A DNA stretch of 64,000 bases from Cephalotus follicularis (GCA_001972305.1 BDDD01000311.1:186001-250000), one strand, 5' to 3'. Counted from the first letter of the stretch, positions 1 through 10,910 are shown. Notes: a model not told the origin generated them from the sequence alone. Numbers and translations: made by a program.

Positions 1-640
1 GATTGGTATAGTTAGACAAATGGATTGTAACGAATGGTTACTGGTAATGGGTTAAGGTATGGGCTTCTATTGATACGAACTGACATTGCTCGCATCCTTT
101 ATATTATGCATGCATCTGTTCTATTGGATATATCTATTCACTCTGCATATTTCGCTGCATATGTATATTGTACATAGCCATAGGCTCTTGACCCATTGCA
201 TTGTAATGTAATGGGTTATGTTCAAATCCAGGTAGGGCGCAGTAGTGGCCAGCCAGGTTAATCGCAGAGTAAGGATTTTATCTCATCCGACCTATCCTTA
301 TATAAATGTAGTCAATGTAAATGAACATATATTATATAAGAATTGCTTTAAAACATTATATGGCTTGCCGACGAGGGGAAATGCGTAAGTTAGATATGTG
401 TGTTAATGTAAAGGATGAGAATGTGTTCACCTATTGAGATATTTAAATGATTATATCCGCAATCAGAATAGTATGTTTCTGGTTTAGATTGTGGTTATTG
501 AGGGCTGAGCCCTTTATAAACTGTTGGTTCCTCTTTTGAAAGTATGGTTATATATAAATATGTTTTTCTTTACAGGGGGTATAGTTCGATAAATGGATAC
601 TATATACCCGATTTTTGAGAGATTATAAGAGTTAGTATTT
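1..640 (+). repeat. 3' portion of a Ty3/gypsy-type LTR (relative of 33347-37171)
   Basis: No coding sequence is visible. The stretch at about 484-640 matches 36866-37020, which lies near the right end of the solo gypsy LTR. Both have a 'gggctgagccc' block, then 'ctgttg.ttcctc', then a 'tttctttacaggggg' block, then 'atagttcgataaa.ggatac' and 'cccgattttt'. The order and spacing are the same, so this is the tail of a related LTR cut by the window edge. Sequence from 1 to about 480 is less similar and is included by position only. The right boundary with the CACTA element is not resolved. Confidence 0.6.
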
Positions 641-777
641 TTTTTTTGTTATATATAAATGTGGTTTAGTGTGTTTTTTTTGTAGTTTGTCTTATATATT
701 TGTATGACTTGCAATATGTATACATAATTGCATATTAATTAATTATCTACCGATTTATTTGGGATGAAATGGTGAAC

Positions 778-1619
778 ATGTGGATGTCCGAGGATTTTTA
801 GAAGTGGGCAAGAACAAATGCCGCCAATAGGGCGAACGAAGCACACACCACCTACACTGGCGGTAGTTACACGATGGAAAGACAACTTAAGATTGGGGTA
901 AGTAATAAACTTCATTTGTAATTATGGTGATTAATAAACTTAATTTGTGTTTCAAACTTATTCAAAATAGCATTTGACTTGCATGAGGTGAAGGGGAAAA
1001 ATTTTGAGGATGTATTTTACGATATCCATCGGAGAGCGAGAGATGATACTCTTCCACCTCCTATTGTAGTGGAGAGGCTGGTGAGTCACAAACTGTAATG
1101 AATATGTCAATTACCCTTTATATGTCAATTACTTAACTGATTAATTTTGTATTTTTTTATAGGAAAAGTATAAGGCTGCTAATGGGGCAGATACTGTGGA
1201 GGGGCCCGACAGTATTAGTACGTAGGTCGGCTCCCTTCAACGTTGTGGCATGGACAGAGACGACAGGAGATCCGCGTAAGGGCAAGATCCATGGACTTGG
1301 GAACTACATGACTTCCACGAAGATGCTACCACAAGCACTCCGCTCTGCTTAGTTGGGAATGGGAAGTCAGAGTCACCCATTCACTTCACAACCATCACAG
1401 GCTAGCCCAGGGACGGACGGAGGTGTTCGCGAGGAGGTCTTAGAGCTTCGACAGGAGGTGACCCAGGTGCAGACGACGTTGGAGAGTTTTATGGCTCAAA
1501 TGACTCAGATGATGGGGTCTCAGTCCAGACGCACACCATCTGATCAGAGTTCACCGCGGACTCGGCACCCCCCATTCCAGCCATCTCCAGGCTCGGACGA
1601 TAGCGATGACGAGTCGTAG
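778..1619 (+). pseudogene. CACTA-type (Ptta/En/Spm) transposase C-terminal fragment
   Basis: Spliced coding remnants of a plant En/Spm-type transposase are visible. The first block (778-897) encodes a segment with the 'ANRANEAHTTYTGGS' signature typical of these proteins. It is interrupted by an in-frame TAG at 799 and followed by a GT donor at 898. A second block (about 970-1080) encodes acidic and basic sequence ending in 'PPPIVVERL' before a GTGAGT donor. A short third block starts near 1163. A final block (about 1250-1619) has the family's 'GDPRKGKIHGLG' motif, a predicted coiled coil (LELRQEVTQVQTTLESFMAQ) and an acidic SDDSDDES tail. In-frame stops (799, about 1225, 1350) make it non-functional. 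Exon joins are approximate. Confidence 0.65.
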
Positions 1620-1869
1620 TTTGTTGATTTTGACACAGTTTAAGACTGTTTGTAAACTTATTACATTTTTTTATAAACATGCTATAAAGTTCATTTACAT
1701 TGTTTTGTTATTTTAATGTCAATGAAATGTTTTATTGAGTATTTATGGATGGAGTCCATTGGATGGATAATTGAAAATATAAACTGTTGTTGTGGCTGCT
1801 GTTAAATGAATTGCAGGTTTTGCTTGGATATGAGGAATGAATTCTACTGATAAATCCAACTGTAGAATC

Positions 1870-2130
1870 TGCACAATGGCGAGGGCTTAGCGAGGGCATG
1901 GCGAGGGCAATAACCCTCGCCATGGCGAGGGCACGGGGAGAGTTAGCAAGGGTAGCATACCCTCGGACATGGCGAGGGCATTATATGGCGAGGGGAGGTC
2001 ACTCTTGCCATGCCCTTGCCGCACCCTGGATATGGGCCATGGTGAGGAGCCATTCGGTGAGGGGATATTCCCCTCGCCATACCCTTGTCGTTGAGTCAAC
2101 GGCGAGGGGATGGTGAAGGGAAGTGCCCTC
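1870..2130. repeat. Subterminal repeats of the CACTA element
   Basis: At least a dozen copies of a GC-rich motif close to TGGCGAGGGCA occur in both orientations (as GGCGAGGG and CCCTCGCC) in about 260 bp. Tandem and inverted short subterminal motifs are where CACTA transposase subunits bind, so their position just inside the 2155 terminus supports the assignment. The long open frames seen here on both strands are by-products of this low-complexity repeat. Confidence 0.75.
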
Positions 2131-2291
2131 CCTGTTGCCCTGTTTTTTAGTAGTGTCATTACTTTGGTCCAAGGGAACCGTAAGTCATTTTTTTTTATAA
2201 CTAATTAAGGAGTCAATTTGAACATCATTTTGTGAAAACGTTCGAATTCAAGATACGTGATTCCTTCACACTCCACATATGGTAGAAAGGG

Positions 2292-2927
2292 TAGGGCTGC
2301 AAACGAACCGAGTCGAATTTTAGGTTGTTCAGACTCGGTTCGTTAACCTATTGAGCCTTAAAATCATGATCGTGTTTTTTCATTAAGCTTATGAAGTTTT
2401 TAAACAGTGTTCGTGTTCATTCGTTAAGCTTATCGAACGAATACGAGCTATCCACGAACGGCTTGGTTCATTTGCGGCTCTAATTCCAAGAAATACCTGA
2501 AGAAGAAGACTAATTGAATCATATCTTTTGTGCTTTAAACCAAATGTTGGTTCTAACACTCCAGTATGTGAACATGAACTAGTTAGAGATATTCAATTGA
2601 TTTAAAAATTTACATGAATGATCTACATAGATTGAACATTAAATATAACAGTTAAATTTATAAAAAATTAATCATGAATATGATAATTAAAAGTGTCAAT
2701 ACATGCAAGATATATGCCTATAATTGAGTTCTTAATGATCTTTTATCGAGTGGTTCACGAACGTTAACGAGTCGAGTTTACCTTTGTTTAAGATCGACTC
2801 GTTAAGCTATTAAGCCTTAAAATCATGTTCGTGTTTGTTAGTTGAGCTTATTGAACGAACAAGAATGAGCCATCATCGAATCGAGTTACGAGCTGTTCAC
2901 GAACGGTTTGGTTCATTTACAGCCCTA
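2292..2927. mobile_element. hAT-type MITE with GGGCTGCAAACGAACC terminal repeats
   Basis: The left end is TAGGGCTGCAAACGAACCGA and the right end is the inverse of TAGGGCTGTAAATGAACCAA, giving near-perfect terminal inverted repeats. The 8-bp flanks (AGAAAGGG at 2284-2291 and AAAAAGAG at 2928-2935) match at 6 of 8 positions, consistent with an old hAT target duplication. The interior is made of repeated 'ttcgtgttcgttaagcttattgaacgaa' type blocks, and an internal copy of the terminal region lies near 2455-2485. No coding capacity. Confidence 0.75.
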
Positions 2928-3850
2928 AAAAAGAGGCTTTGAACCCCACGGTGATCACAAAAAAAACATAAAAATGAATCAAACTTGAGACTTCTTGTAA
3001 TCATATTCTAAATTTTACAACTTGAGCAACCCCTTACAGTTAACAATGTGAGTGAACTTTAAATTAAGCCATACAAGGGTGACTGCAATGCTTGCTTGTA
3101 GAGTAATCATATATGTATCTAAAATTTGTTTCAAAATTTTATGCTTTAAAGGCCCAGATATTTGACCGGTTACCCATTTAATTGGAATTTATTAAACCCA
3201 ATTGGAACAACGGACCGTTTGCCACCTTCTAGCCTGTGCTGCGCCATTCGTCATGAATGAAGAGTCTTATTAATTGCAAATTTATCACGCGGTTCATCAT
3301 CAATGGAGACTTGTCTTATTAATGGCATTTATTAACTATGCATGTGGGCAGCTTAATTATGACCCCAAGCGCTCCTTGTGAAGGTATCTGAGAGCTTCCA
3401 CCATCAAATCGATTTGATTCTTTTTAAAAAAATCTTATTGGGGAAACCCTCCAATTAAAAGATCACTGGCTTAGTATACTTAATAGTTAATACTTAATAT
3501 AGCTGTTGGACTTCGGTGGGTTCCAAAAAGCTCATAATTTTTTAAGTGTAGTTTTCTTTAGGGTTGTAATTTATATCCGAATTTATAACAAAAAGGAAGT
3601 TGTACATGAATTCATTCATCTTCAGTGATAAATTAATGATGATCCTTTAATTACTCCGATTTTAAAAGTTGAGTATCTTGATTTAACTGAAAATGAATTT
3701 ATGGTGCAATTTATACTTTTTCTACAAATTCGGGTTCAAATTACTTATTAACCCATTTCATATGCTATATATTTATTAGAAACCTCATATGTTGTTAATA
3801 GTTTTTTTTTTATATGATTCTCATCTTTTCACATTTTGCATGTTGAGTTG
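2928..3850. other. Intergenic, no gene; small foldback at 3566-3744
   Basis: No coding sequence or RNA gene was recognised. Within it, 3566-3744 is a small inverted-repeat element: 'gtaatttatatccgaattt' on the left pairs with 'aaattcgggttcaaattac' on the right. It resembles the larger inverted repeat at 9237-9566, so both probably belong to one MITE family. The rest is AT-rich unique-looking DNA. Confidence 0.5.
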
Positions 3851-4754
3851 TGTTGATACAGAAATTCTTCTCTCAATAGTATCCTACGTGGAGGACTTTT
3901 ATTTGTTAAGAGAAACGTTTGCCAAAGAATGCCTGGAGGAAGAATTCGATCTCGGACACCTGCACAAAATAACTAAAATTGTGGAAAGTCCAGGAGGTTG
4001 TACTCCCGGGGACACTCCGACGCTCAAGTTAGACAATGTGCAGATGAAACAATGTTCTTTGTAATACAAAAATGGCTGACCTTTGTTCAGTCTGTTGAAC
4101 TTGTATTTATAGTGGAGTTTTGTAACCGTTTGAGCGTGTAATTCGGAGGTTGTAGCTATCCCCTAGGGAAATGCCGAGGATCTCGGTCATTCCCCTTGAT
4201 CTCCGCCAGTAATGTCGCTATTTTCCTTTGTTGTAGTTGGTTATGACACTATCTCTTCATTTGGATAAGTATGAATCCCAAGAAATCGGGTGGAGTTAAT
4301 CTCCTTATCCCATAGATAAGGCTGAGGTCCTCTGTTTGCAAGACTGTAGAGGAAACACATTATGACTCTGCTGTCGTGGTCATGGTCCTCATTGGTCCGA
4401 GGACGAGAGCAGTTTTAATATGTCTGAGGAGGAGGTCCTTAGTTTCTGTGTAGTGAAGGGAATGTCTCCTGTCCTATGTCTGATAGATACTTTGGGCTGA
4501 GGAAGTCCTCGGCCCTCACACCCTGGATGTGGTCTTCTGCCTCAAAGTCCGAGGAGTGTCCTCGGACTTGAGGTCTCAGTATGTTCTCTTTAAAAAATAG
4601 GGGTCCTCGGCTCTTGGTCCGAGAAGGACGTTCTTTGCCATGTGTGTGCTCCTCGGCACGGTCTGGTGACAAGCTCCTAATTCCCCATAGACAGCTGGTG
4701 ATGTCTACAGTGGACACGTGTCCTTCTTAATATAAACAGATTTTCCCCCCATCA
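3851..4754 (-). repeat. Left LTR, full length (904 bp)
   Basis: Starts TGTTGATACAG and ends CCCCCCATCA, followed by a poly-C-rich tract that is a purine tract on the minus strand. It matches the right LTR over both outer portions. The middle (about 4174-4608) is present only here. That middle is rich in the short motif TCCTCGG/CCGAGGA. A TATA-like box on the minus strand lies at 4104-4112 (CTATAAATA read on the minus strand). Confidence 0.85.
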
Positions 4755-5180
4755 TATGCCCCCCTGGTCCTTGTTCTCTGACCTTGGTCAGAGGAGGAGG
4801 ATCAGAGTTGAGAGCCGTGGCCCGGGCAAGACTCCTCTGCAGTACTTCCTGTTAGCTTTTCCTTGTATAAATGGGCTGAGGCTGAGAGTGTTGCCTTTAT
4901 TGTTCCTCTGACACAAAACCTTATCTGCCTGAACCGAGGACTAAAGCCTGCTTTTTGGTCTGTCTTCACTGTCATTAAGAGGACTCGAGTTGTGAACCGT
5001 CATGATTAGCCTTTAAGTTGCGTACTAAGTACGCTTCACACGTGGCATGCACAGAACGTCTCCTGCCTCTGCCTTTTCGTTTCCCGTGCCTGTCTCCTCA
5101 TTTCCCGCGCATGATGTGACGATCTGTTTCCCCACCGTTGGATCTGTGCGAGGTGGAGGGCCAGGATCCGAGGAGGGGGT

Positions 5181-5189
5181 CTATAAAAG
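5181..5189 (+). promoter_or_regulatory. TATA box of the accessory gene
   Basis: CTATAAAAG lies 210 bp upstream of the first ATG (5399) on the plus strand, with CA/TC-rich candidate start sites about 30 bp downstream. It sits well inside the element, outside either LTR, so the accessory gene seems to have its own promoter rather than relying on the LTR. Confidence 0.55.
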
Positions 5190-5398
5190 CTTTTGTTCTT
5201 CTCACATCACAACTTTCACTTCTTCAACCTTCAGAACTTACAGTGCTTTTGAGAGCTTGCCAAATTTGCAGTGCCTTCAGTACCCTATTCCAATCCCTTC
5301 AAATCAAAGTTTTTGGTAAGTTTCTGTCATGTCTTTGCTTTCCCAAATCGCTCTAAGACTTTTTTCTTTAGCAATTTCTTCTTCTTCCTTTCTAACTC

Positions 5399-7872
5399 AT
5401 GGCTAGTCAAGAACTGTCGAGTGGATCTTCTTCTACTTCTCCCCCGTCTGTCGAGCCTTTGGCCATGGTGGTTCCCACCGCTGAAAGGCCACTTGGTGTT
5501 GAGGGTTCTTTGGGGGCTGCGGTGGGTGACCCTGATGCACCCACTGCTGAGGTCAATCCCTCCTCTGATGCCTGTGTCTTTGGTGTGAGCACCCTCAGCC
5601 AAGCTGAGGTAAAAAACTTTCTAGAAAATACAACTTCCCTCGTGGGTTGACCTACTGTCTTCCCAAGGATCCTCGGATAGTTACTATGAGCCGAAAAGGT
5701 CTCTTTGTGATCTTCGAAGGGGCTCTTTCCCATGGTCTGAGGGTCCCAGTCCCTTCCTTTTCTATCTCGGTCTTAGTTAGCTTTAGTCTTCACCCTTCTC
5801 TCCTCCAACCTCAGTCTTGGGGCTTCATGATAGGCTTCCTTGTCAAATGCATAGAGTCCGAGGTGGATGCAACTGTGAATCTTTTCAAAGAGTTTCACGT
5901 CATCTCGGCCACCCCCAAAACGATCGGGTATTTTTTCAAGTCCCGTTCTGGGGTGAAAAAACTTCTCCTCAACCCTACCCAGTCCATAAAAAACTGGAGG
6001 AGGAAATATTTCTTAATAAAGGACTTTGAAGGATTTACTCCCTCTCCCTGGTGCAACTCCTTGGACGTTAAATTTCTGAACAAGAGGTCTCGCCTGACCT
6101 CGGCTGAGAAGATAGATCTTAGTAAACTCTTGGCCCTTGAGCCAGAGGATGTGAACTCCACCATTAGCGAGGATCGTCTAATCCAGACCAGACTTAGCGT
6201 AGTCCTCAGACAGGGATCCTCCTCGGACGGATCCGAGGGGGACATCTCAGAGGGAGAGGGAAAGCAAGATAGTCCTCTGCCCCCAATGTCGGAACAAACT
6301 TGTATAGAACCTTTGTCTCCTTCTGTCTCTTCTGTTGATGCTATTTTTACTAACCTTTGCATTTTTTGATCTCTGACTCTAATTCTCATGTCTTCTTTCA
6401 GCTATGGCTCCTCGCCGAGATCTCTCCGCTATCATAAGGGCCACCGATCAGAGGAAGGCCCCTGCAACTACTGCGCCTAAGCCTAAGGCGAAAACTCCTG
6501 CGGCCGAGGGGTCGAGACCGCAGACCAAAACTCCTCCTCCTAGGGTGCCCGTTGCTACGGCCGAGAAGAGGAAGGAGGCGAGCAAGAGGCCGGCAGACAA
6601 AGCCCCCTCCACTGAACATGCTCCTCTGACAAAGCGGAGCAGGAAGGGGAAAGCTGTGGATGGCACCGAGAAGGTGCGGAAGGTCGAGGACCTTGCTGCC
6701 CTTGGGTCAAGCTCCCAGGACCCTATAATCATTCCTCCAACTCGGGGGGTGGACGAGCTGCTCAACGAGTTTGAGGACATGGACTGCCATCACCTAAACC
6801 TGAATGGTCCTGGAGTTCCTCAAGCACTTAGCCGGCTGGTCTTCTTCCCTATGGAGATGGAGGCGAGGCAGAGATGGTCCATCGAGGAGTTGGTGACCCA
6901 TTGTCTGAGGAGCCACTTGAGGGTAAATGATCTCTTCCTTAGTTGTCTTGATTTTTCTTGTGTTTTGGTTCTTCATAATGTCTAACATTTGTACTCCTCT
7001 GACAGTCTCTGAACAACACTCAACTGCTCGTGGACAACTTCTCTGCAGTAGTGGCCAGGGACAGAGAGCTGAGGTCGAGCATGGCCACATTGGAAGAAAC
7101 TGCTCGCTCGGCCCAAGCTCAACTGAACGAGGTTCTCAAGGTTCAGGAGTCCTTGGCCGAGGAGAAGAAGTGAGCGGTTGAGGACTTGGAGGAGGAGAGG
7201 GCCGAGAAGAAGGATATGGAGGCCAAGCTGAACCAGGCCGAGAAGAAAATCGATGACCTTGTGGTCAAGCTTGAGCGGCAGCAGAGGAGAGAAATGGAGC
7301 AGCAGAGGATAGAGCTGGAGCAGCTGAGGAGGGAAAGGAGCCAGGCGGTGGCCGACTTCAAGAACTCGGAAGAGTTCAAGGAGTTGATAAAGTCCTCCGT
7401 GGAGGAGTTCAAGGGCTCGGATGAGTTCGATGAAGCAGTGTTCCTAGAAGCGGCTGAGTACTTTCGCCGGGGCTTCTATGCATGCAGGAATTGGGTCGCT
7501 TCTCTACAGCCCGAGTTCTCGCTGGATGAAGTGGTGTATTGTCCCTCTGCCAATGCATTTGACTTCTACCCATAGGGAATTGATGCAGTGGAAGAGAGAG
7601 TCCGTCAGAGATTGGAGGAAGGAGCCTCGTCTGCCTTAGTGGATGATCCGACTACTCCCACTTCTCCTGACGTGGTTATTCTTGCTGCGGATCCTGCTGC
7701 TGCCTCCTCGGAACCTGCATTAGACTCCTCAGCTCTTCCTTCTTTTCCAGCTCCAGAGGACCCCTTTGCTGGCCTGGGAGATCCTCCTCTTCCCTCTGTT
7801 GCGGCCTTCTTTGCTCCTCCACCTCCTCTTGAAGATCCTCCTTCAGAGCATGATGATGCTCCTCAGACTTAG
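5399..7872 (+). pseudogene. Accessory ORF, 'putative gypsy-type transposon' (Transposase_28) family
   Basis: A multi-exon gene of the plant family annotated as putative gypsy-type transposon protein (PF04195 type). It starts at ATG 5399. After about 84 residues the frame shifts near 5645, and the second frame (5647-about 6300) carries the conserved core (a 'SWGFMIGFLVKC' helix, then 'KNWRRKYFLIKDFEGF'). An intron ends with an AG near 6401. The next exon (6404-6922) is basic and proline/lysine-rich, followed by an intron 6923-7005. The last exon has a long coiled coil rich in Glu/Lys/Arg (about 7006-7400) and an acidic, proline-rich tail ending at a stop at 7870-7872. In-frame TGA at 7171 and TAG at 7573 interrupt it. 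The function of the family is unknown. It is antisense to the inferred direction of the element. Confidence 0.7.
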
Positions 7873-7938
7873 CTTTTATGCTTTTGTCTTGTAATAGTTT
7901 TTTTTTTCTTTCGTTACTTGTAATCTTCTTGGATCATT

Positions 7939-7944
7939 AATAAA
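7939..7944 (+). terminator. Polyadenylation signal of the accessory gene
   Basis: An AATAAA hexamer on the plus strand, about 70 bp after the final stop codon and preceded by a T-rich, TTGTAA-containing element. With the TATA box at 5181 it brackets a self-contained transcription unit inside the LTR element. Confidence 0.5.
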
Positions 7945-8231
7945 GAAATTTCTTTTTTCATTCTCTGGTCTCGGCTTTAAATTTTTCTTATGTGTGTTGT
8001 GGTTGATCTCTTCTCGAACTTTATCTTCAATTAATTCCTTGTGTGCTTGAACTTTGAGTGCAAAAGTTTTCTTATAATCACTTAAGCATTCTTTAAAGGG
8101 TCCTACGAGGACTGTCAAAACTTGAGTGACCTCGTCCATGGAGGGTTAGTGATTTGGGCTAAGTTAAAAGTTCTAAGGAACTGTCAATACACATGAACAC
8201 TTAAAGCTCAAACATATGTGGAATCGCCAAC

Positions 8232-8706
8232 TGTTGATACAGAAATCCTTCTCTCAACAGTATCCTACGTGGAGGACTTTTATTTGTTAAGAGAAACGCT
8301 TGCCAAAGAATGCCTGGAGGAAGAATTCGATCTCGGACACCTGCACAAAGTAAAAAAAATGGTGAAAAGTCCAGGAGGTTGTACTCCCGGGGACACTCCG
8401 ACGCTCAAGTTAGACAAGGTGCAGATGAAACAATGTTCTTTGTAATGCAAAAATGGCTGTCCTTTGTTCAGTCTGTTGAACTTGTATTTATAGTGGAGTT
8501 TTGTAACCGTTTGAGCGTGTAATTCGGAGGTTGTAGCTATCCCCTAGGGAAATGCTCCTCGGCTCTTGGTCCGAGAAGGACGTTCTTTGCCATGTGTGTG
8601 CTCCTCGGCACGGTCTGGTGACAAGCTCCTAATTCCCCATAGACAGCTGGTGATGTCTGCAGTGGACACGTGTCCTTTTTAATATAAACAGATTTTCCCC
8701 TCATCA
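8232..8706 (-). repeat. Right LTR, internally deleted (475 bp)
   Basis: Begins TGTTGATACAGAAATCC and ends CCCCTCATCA. It matches the left LTR up to 'ccctagggaaatgc' and resumes at 'tcctcggctcttggtccgag', so about 430 bp of the left copy are missing. The deletion removes the CCGAGGA-rich middle. The TATA-like box on the minus strand remains (about 8485-8493). Confidence 0.85.
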
Positions 8707-8711
8707 AGTTG

Positions 8712-10666
8712 TAAACAAATACCACATTAGAGATGTCAATTCCGGTAAAACCGAGTTGATCAATAGGTTTGCTCTTTACGTGATTAAACCGAGTTAGAGT
8801 CGTTCGTAGTTTACCTGAGATGTAAGTTCATGAACTTCTAAAACTACTTATTATCCTAGGGTTTACTTTGTAGTTATGCATCCAACAAGATATATGATTG
8901 AACGGTATTTTTGTGACCCGAGAAAAAAAAATCATTAATAACACATTTAGAACTTAGCATTTTGAACAATATCTTATCGATACATAGAAAAAAAAAATCT
9001 AAGAAATAAAGTATAAATTGCCCCCTCTCACTTATACTTGCAATTTCCACTCTAATTTCTAAACAACCTAACTCTAAAAATTGGAGCAATTAACATCAGT
9101 TTTATGGGTTTCATTTCATCCGCACGTGGTTTTTGTTGTTTCAATTTCACAAGTTTAGTTCCTCTTAGTCAAATTAAAATCCATGGTGAAATTTGTACAT
9201 CCATGCAAGTTTAAGTATAAATCTTTAAGTTAATAAGTAATTTGCATCTTGAATTTATTGTAAAAGTACAAGTTCCATCATAAATTCATTTTTGGACAAT
9301 CAAGTGATCCAACTTTTAAAATTGAAACAATTAAAATATCGTCGTTAGTTTATCATTGACGACGGATGACGTGACTGTTAAGTGATGACGTGACGTGACG
9401 GATAAACCTATAAATTAAATGATGTAGATAATTTGCATCCCAAACTTGTAACAAAAATACAAGTTACATTCTGCTCTGACTTTGAAAGTTGGACATCTTG
9501 ATTACATGGAAAGTGAGTTTTAAGATGCAACATACACTTTTACTATAAATACATAATACAAATTACCAATTAACTCTAAATCTTTAACTTATTCATAATT
9601 CACCAAGAGTTTAACCTTGATGTCCTCAAATCCATCAAAACTTCAAGTTCTGATTTAAGCCACATCAATAGTCTTTCAAATTTATTACAAACATTGAAGT
9701 TGGTTCAGAGCACCAAGGTTAAATAGTACTCCATATAGTGAAGCATAAGATCCAATCCCAAATAACACTTTCTTCTTACCATAATATGAAGGATCTGATC
9801 AACTGAAACATAAGAATTCCCAGGCAGGTCTGATGTAGAAAAATCTGAAGATACATGTTAACATTGATATAACACCATTTCAACTAAAACCCATTTATGA
9901 TTTTGGCTTTATGATCCATGTATGGACCTAGAGGTTAGCAACATGTCTATATCATCGGAATTGAAAGTTCAACTACAGACAAAGTTCACAAAGTGCCCTA
10001 CACGGAGTCTCATTCATTTGTCTGAGATAAAACCATCCTTGCTACCAAACAAAGCCATTATAATGACATCTTAACTCATCATAGAATCATAAATAGGATG
10101 TTAATTAGTTTTTCACAGTGGAGCAAACTAGTTTCAGCCTTATCCAAACAAACTGTGGGGTAGCTTGCCCTTTGCCAAGTAATCTATTCTACATAAGCAA
10201 AGAAAGGGTAAAGCTTCTACAATTGATAAACAATCTGTAATGACTGTCTGATTCAAAGAATAAGCATTAACATGAGAGTATTTCATAACCATGGATCAAG
10301 TAACCAATAACAGAATCAATAATTAAAGGAGTAAATAAGGACCACTATATATCTTAAAGATCTGTTTCAATGAACAACTTAAATCATTAAATGCATATAG
10401 CTCCATGCCCTATGGGGCATGGGGAAGCCTCGTTGTTTGAGGTATAAAACTAGCCATATACAAAGTTTCAAAATGCAATCATAATAGCTAATGAGTGATG
10501 CTCAATCATGCAATGGAGGACTGACATGGAGGAAACATAATATTTTGGGTTCATATTTTTATCATGAAGTAGGTTTATGTTTCATATAATTTGTCATCTC
10601 ATCTTATACTATTCAATGATTTATATCCAAAAATTTACGGATTACACATGTGAGAACATAAAAAAA
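8712..10666. other. Intergenic, no gene recognised
   Basis: AT-rich sequence without convincing codon structure or RNA genes on either strand. It contains the inverted-repeat element listed at 9237-9566. Sequence at about 8726-8870 ('gagatgtcaattccggtaaaaccgag') resembles a degenerate hAT-MITE end but has no matching partner. Nothing else can be supported. Confidence 0.5.
9237..9566. mobile_element. Inverted-repeat (foldback) MITE
   Basis: Two arms of about 90 bp are inverted copies. The left starts 'gtaatttgcatcttgaattt' and the right ends with the inverse of 'gtaatttgtattatgtattt'. Matching continues inward through 'caatcaagtgatccaactttt' and its inverse. The loop holds repeated 'gtgacgtgac' runs. 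A smaller relative lies at 3566-3744. Superfamily unresolved; no coding capacity. Confidence 0.6.
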
Positions 10667-10910
10667 CAATGTTTTGAAATCCAGTTCCGCACGGTCCGTT
10701 CGATCAAATTGGATTAGACCTGGACTTGTGGTCAATCCGACTTTTAAAAAAACATGTTTAACAGTTGGTCCGAGTCAACCAAGAATTTTAAAAAAAATCA
10801 AAAAAGATTTTGAAATTTTTTTTATGTTTTATTGTCCGATCGGTCGGACAGATCGAACTGGACCCGAACTTCTTTCCGGATCAAGGTCTAAACCGAGTTT
10901 TAAAACAATG
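10667..10910. mobile_element. Small MITE with CAWTGTTTTRAAA ends
   Basis: The left end is CAATGTTTTGAAATCC and the right end is the inverse of CATTGTTTTAAAACTC, a 13-bp imperfect terminal inverted repeat. The interior contains the paired 'gttcgatc'/'gatcgaac' and 'ggtccg' motifs common in this class of plant repeats. No target duplication was firmly identified. The plus-strand open frame across it is not a gene. Confidence 0.55.

Larger units (their letters stand above)
765..2155 (+). mobile_element. CACTA (En/Spm) DNA transposon remnant, right end intact
   Basis: The right terminus at 2143-2155 reads TTTTTTAGTAGTG, which is the inverse of a CACTACTAAAAA CACTA terminus. The next three bases (TCA) would be the target duplication. 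Directly inside the terminus lies a subterminal repeat block (1870-2130), as is usual in CACTA elements. Further inside is a decayed transposase C-terminal region (778-1619) on the plus strand, reading towards this end. No left terminus was found, so the 5' boundary is unknown and the element is probably truncated or deleted internally. Confidence 0.75.
3851..8706 (-). mobile_element. LTR retroelement without gag-pol, carrying one accessory gene
   Basis: The element is bounded by two homologous LTRs starting TGTTGATACAGAAAT and ending CATCA. It is flanked on both sides by the identical 5-bp target duplication AGTTG (3846-3850 and 8707-8711). The internal 3.5 kb holds no protease, reverse transcriptase, integrase or RNase H. 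It holds only a decayed accessory ORF (5399-7872, plus strand). I assign the element to the minus strand for three reasons. The LTR has a good TATA box only on the minus strand (4104-4112). A purine run (AGGGGGG) precedes the left LTR when read on the minus strand. And a TTGGCGATTCCAC primer-site-like sequence follows the right LTR on that strand. The tRNA is not identified. It resembles a non-autonomous Tat/Ogre-like element. Confidence 0.75.

Noticed and set aside
1887..2159. Open frames of 72-90 codons on both strands
   Set aside because: They are produced by the GGCGAGGGCA subterminal repeats of the CACTA element, and the protein composition is repetitive.
5407..7412. Minus-strand open frames of 89-164 codons across the accessory gene
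   Set aside because: They are complementary shadows of the plus-strand exons, whose domain and coiled-coil features are recognisable.
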